This document shows, in pieces, positions 7,238-8,530 of a stretch of 8,530 nucleotides of DNA; positions within the stretch are counted from its first letter, which is position 1, and every line of letters begins with the position of its first letter. The stretch is taken from NCBI GenBank assembly GCA_049522565.1, contig JBEKNT010000299.1, forward strand, positions 1-8,530, written 5' to 3'. Position numbers and translations under genes: made by a program. This DNA is from JASHVB01 sp049522565 (GTDB lineage: Bacteria; Pseudomonadota; Alphaproteobacteria; Acetobacterales; Acetobacteraceae). The notes beneath the pieces are model-generated. The model was not told the DNA's origin and did no database searches. It saw nothing but the letters and a program-made list of their open reading frames with translations.

Positions 7238-7323
7238 CCGCCCCGGAGCGTGCGTGCATGGCTGGCCGCCATGACGATCGACGCACCAGCCATGCCAAGG
7301 CGTGCGCCAGCCATGACGCGCAC
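7211..7323. repeat. Cluster of nested inverted repeats between binding protein and permease genes
   Basis: Several inverted repeats overlap here. CGTCATGGC (7211-7219) pairs perfectly with GCCATGACG (7268-7276). ATGGCC (7215-7220) pairs with GGCCAT (7232-7237). GCATGGCTGG (7257-7266) pairs perfectly with CCAGCCATGC (7286-7295) and again, in part, with the copy at 7307-7316. GCACCAGCCATG (7283-7294) and GCGCCAGCCATG (7304-7315) are direct repeats with one mismatch. The segment CGTCATGGCCGG...GGCCATCC resembles a dispersed repeat I know from alphaproteobacterial genomes. In the mRNA it would fold just after the binding-protein stop, where such repeats often protect the upstream message and raise binding protein over permease. 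It overlaps the permease start. Confidence 0.65.
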
Positions 7324-7328
7324 GTCCA

Positions 7329-8384
7329 TCACACCCCGAACGTGTCGCGCCACATCTCTTTCACCTCCGGCACGCCCTGTTCGATTTCCGCAGGGGTGGC
7401 GCTGATCAGCGTCACCTGGTCCAGCGGCTTGGCGCCGTCGGGCGGCGGGACCTCGGGGCGAACCGGCATGATGAAATACTTGCGCATGATATCGGCATAG
7501 AGTGGCCCGGCGGCAAACTCCATGAACAGCTTCGCTGCGTTCGGGTGCGGCGCGTTCTTCGGTATGGCGCTGGGAGAATACACCGCCAGCGTGCCATCGG
7601 TCGGATAGACGATTGCCAGCGGATTGCCGCGTGACATCGACAGCAATGGCATCGACAGCGACACGCCCAAGCCGACATTGCGCTCGCCGGCGTTCAGCAG
7701 CGTGACCGGATCGTCGGCCGAACGGCCGATCTGCGGATTGTTCTTGTTCAGCGCTGTGAAGTAGTCCCAGCCATACATTTTGCGCAATACCACAGCCATC
7801 ACGCCGATCGCGCCGGAATAGCCCGGATGGCCGACAGCAAGCTGGTCCTTCCATTTCGGATCCAGCAGATCCTTCCAGCTCCTGGGCGCATCCGCCGCCG
7901 TGACGTGCTGCGTGTTGTACGCCAGCAGGTAGATCCCGAGATAGAAGATCTGCCACATGTTGTCGGGATCGGGATCGCGTACCGCCGGGATCATGCCGTC
8001 GGCGTTGCTCGGCCGATACGCCAGCAGCCTGGCTTCGCGCTTCAGGTACAGATAGTGGCCATAATCGGTGGAGCTGAACATGTCGCATTCGGCCACGCCG
8101 GCCTGCATGTCCTGCGACAGACGCTGGAACGCGACCTGCGAGGTGCTGCGCACCACGTTCGCCGTGATGCCGGGATAGCGTTGCATGAAGGCGCGGCCGA
8201 CGGCTTCGCCGGTTTCCGCCTGGACCTGACCGGAATACCAGGTCAGCGCGCCTTCCTTTTTCGCCGCTTCGTACAGCTCGCGCTCATGTGGCGACAGATC
8301 GTCGGCGGCGGTGGCGGCAAACGGGGCAAGCGCCGCGCCAGCCGCGGTGGCGGCGATGAACCGGCGTCTGGTGATCGATGGCAT
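7329..8384 (-). CDS. ABC transporter substrate-binding protein, family 1 (AfuA/FbpA-like), Tat-exported
   Basis: 351 aa periplasmic binding protein that would deliver its ligand to the permease encoded downstream. The N-terminus MPSITRRRFIAATAAGAALA is a twin-arginine signal (RRRF at 6-9, hydrophobic core, cleavage near ATA-A at about 24-27), so export should be in folded form. The mature part has the family 1 order: EAAKKEGALTWYSG (39-52), SQDMQAGVAECDMFSSTD (90-107), GYSGAIGVMAVVLRKMYG (188-205), NAGERNVGLGVS (231-242), AIVYPTDGTLAVYSPSAIPK (257-276) and HPNAAKLFMEF (280-290). Where ferric-binding relatives carry two adjacent tyrosines (NHYY type, after GLVN), this protein reads GVSLSM (240-245). 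Iron is therefore doubtful and an organic ligand more likely. GAGGAAA (8398-8392) is a good ribosome binding site 7 nt before the ATG. The gene diverges from the gene at 8474. Confidence 0.9.
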   Translation of the reverse strand: MPSITRRRFIAATAAGAALAPFAATAADDLSPHERELYEAAKKEGALTWYSGQVQAETGEAVGRAFMQRYPGITANVVRSTSQVAFQRLSQDMQAGVAECDMFSSTDYGHYLYLKREARLLAYRPSNADGMIPAVRDPDPDNMWQIFYLGIYLLAYNTQHVTAADAPRSWKDLLDPKWKDQLAVGHPGYSGAIGVMAVVLRKMYGWDYFTALNKNNPQIGRSADDPVTLLNAGERNVGLGVSLSMPLLSMSRGNPLAIVYPTDGTLAVYSPSAIPKNAPHPNAAKLFMEFAAGPLYADIMRKYFIMPVRPEVPPPDGAKPLDQVTLISATPAEIEQGVPEVKEMWRDTFGV

Positions 8385-8435
8385 CTGGCAATTTCCTCGG
8401 ACGTTTCATCTGCCGCGCCGGTCCCGTAGCATCGC

Positions 8436-8452
8436 GTTTCCAGGCTGTAAAC
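8436..8452. promoter_or_regulatory. 17-bp operator-like palindrome in the divergent spacer
   Basis: GTTTCCAGGCTGTAAAC is an inverted repeat with seven of eight base pairs matching around a central G. It sits in the 89-bp gap between the binding-protein gene (minus) and the gene at 8474 (plus), 21 bp before the latter's ATG. Size, symmetry and place suit a dimeric repressor that controls both directions. No regulator gene is in the window, so the protein is unknown. No convincing -35/-10 pair was found in the spacer on either strand. Confidence 0.4.
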
Positions 8453-8473
8453 AACGCAACACGGGATGGCGCC

Positions 8474-8530
8474 ATGCACCAAAACCTGCTTGATCGGATC
8501 GGTATCGATATCGGCCGCAAGCTGAAACTC
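8474..8530 (+). CDS. 5' end of a gene cut by the window edge; possible sugar phosphate isomerase/epimerase
   Basis: ATG 8474 opens a frame with no stop through the last base, encoding 19 residues: MHQNLLDRIGIDIGRKLKL. The GGGATGG stretch (8463-8469) is a weak ribosome binding site 4 nt before the ATG. The position, divergent from a transporter operon with a palindromic spacer, fits a real gene start. The string DRIGIDIGRKL reminds me of the N-terminal strand of xylose-isomerase-like TIM barrel proteins, where a short beta strand is followed by a helix. Nineteen residues cannot settle this. If right, the product may act on the compound brought in by the transporter. Confidence 0.5.
   Translation, partial: MHQNLLDRIGIDIGRKLKL

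Noticed and set aside
5433..7298. Second long minus-strand frame (621 codons) over the permease gene
   Set aside because: It gives an Arg-rich, low-hydrophobicity translation, while the other minus frame gives two clear permease domains with EAA loops.
1..8530. Defence system, CRISPR, phage or toxin-antitoxin content
   Set aside because: No repeat-spacer array, nuclease, integrase, transposase or toxin motif was seen; the genes are metabolic, transport and surface functions.

Overview
The window is GC-rich, with dense coding and heavy use of G/C at third codon positions. It carries families typical of Gram-negative proteobacteria: a LOS/LPS-type heptosyltransferase-family enzyme, a periplasmic gamma-glutamyltransferase and a Tat-exported binding protein. 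Together with two palindromic repeat types (cores TCATTGCG...GAAGCAATC and CGTCATGGCC...GGCCAT), this suggests an alphaproteobacterium, possibly Rhodospirillales/Acetobacteraceae. That placement is inference, not a database result.

Layout, left to right. Positions 1-302 hold no gene I can support, only a GC-rich hairpin. Two gamma-glutamyltransferase (GGT) superfamily genes lie head to head. A leaderless, lid-less, divergent GGT-like protein is on the minus strand (303-1916). A canonical exported GGT is on the plus strand (1922-3688). Their start codons are only 5 bp apart. A 101-nt near-perfect palindrome (3699-3799) follows, then a stand-alone CinA C-terminal/PncC amidase (3827-4312) and a glycosyltransferase family 9 protein (about 4372-5436). 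The latter appears to start at a CTG codon behind a strong Shine-Dalgarno sequence. This rightward block meets a leftward ABC-transporter block at a short convergent junction (5437-5488). The transporter has a fused two-domain permease (5489-7237) and a Tat-exported family 1 solute-binding protein (7329-8384), separated by a repeat-rich spacer. Across 89 bp containing a 17-bp operator-like palindrome lies the start of a further rightward gene (8474 to the window edge). Its short N-terminus resembles a sugar phosphate isomerase/epimerase-type TIM barrel only weakly.

How they may work together. The exported GGT would cleave gamma-glutamyl compounds in the periplasm. Its cytoplasmic relative has lost most of the glutamate-binding residues, so it probably hydrolyses another amide. 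PncC recycles NMN, and the GT9 protein probably builds surface glycans; neither is clearly linked to the GGTs. The transporter looks like the Fe(3+)/polyamine/phosphonate class, but the binding protein lacks the tandem tyrosines of iron binders and no ATPase is encoded in the window. I see no defence system, CRISPR array, tRNA, rRNA, transposase or integrase. The most interesting points are the divergent GGT pair, the CTG start and the repeats placed at gene boundaries.
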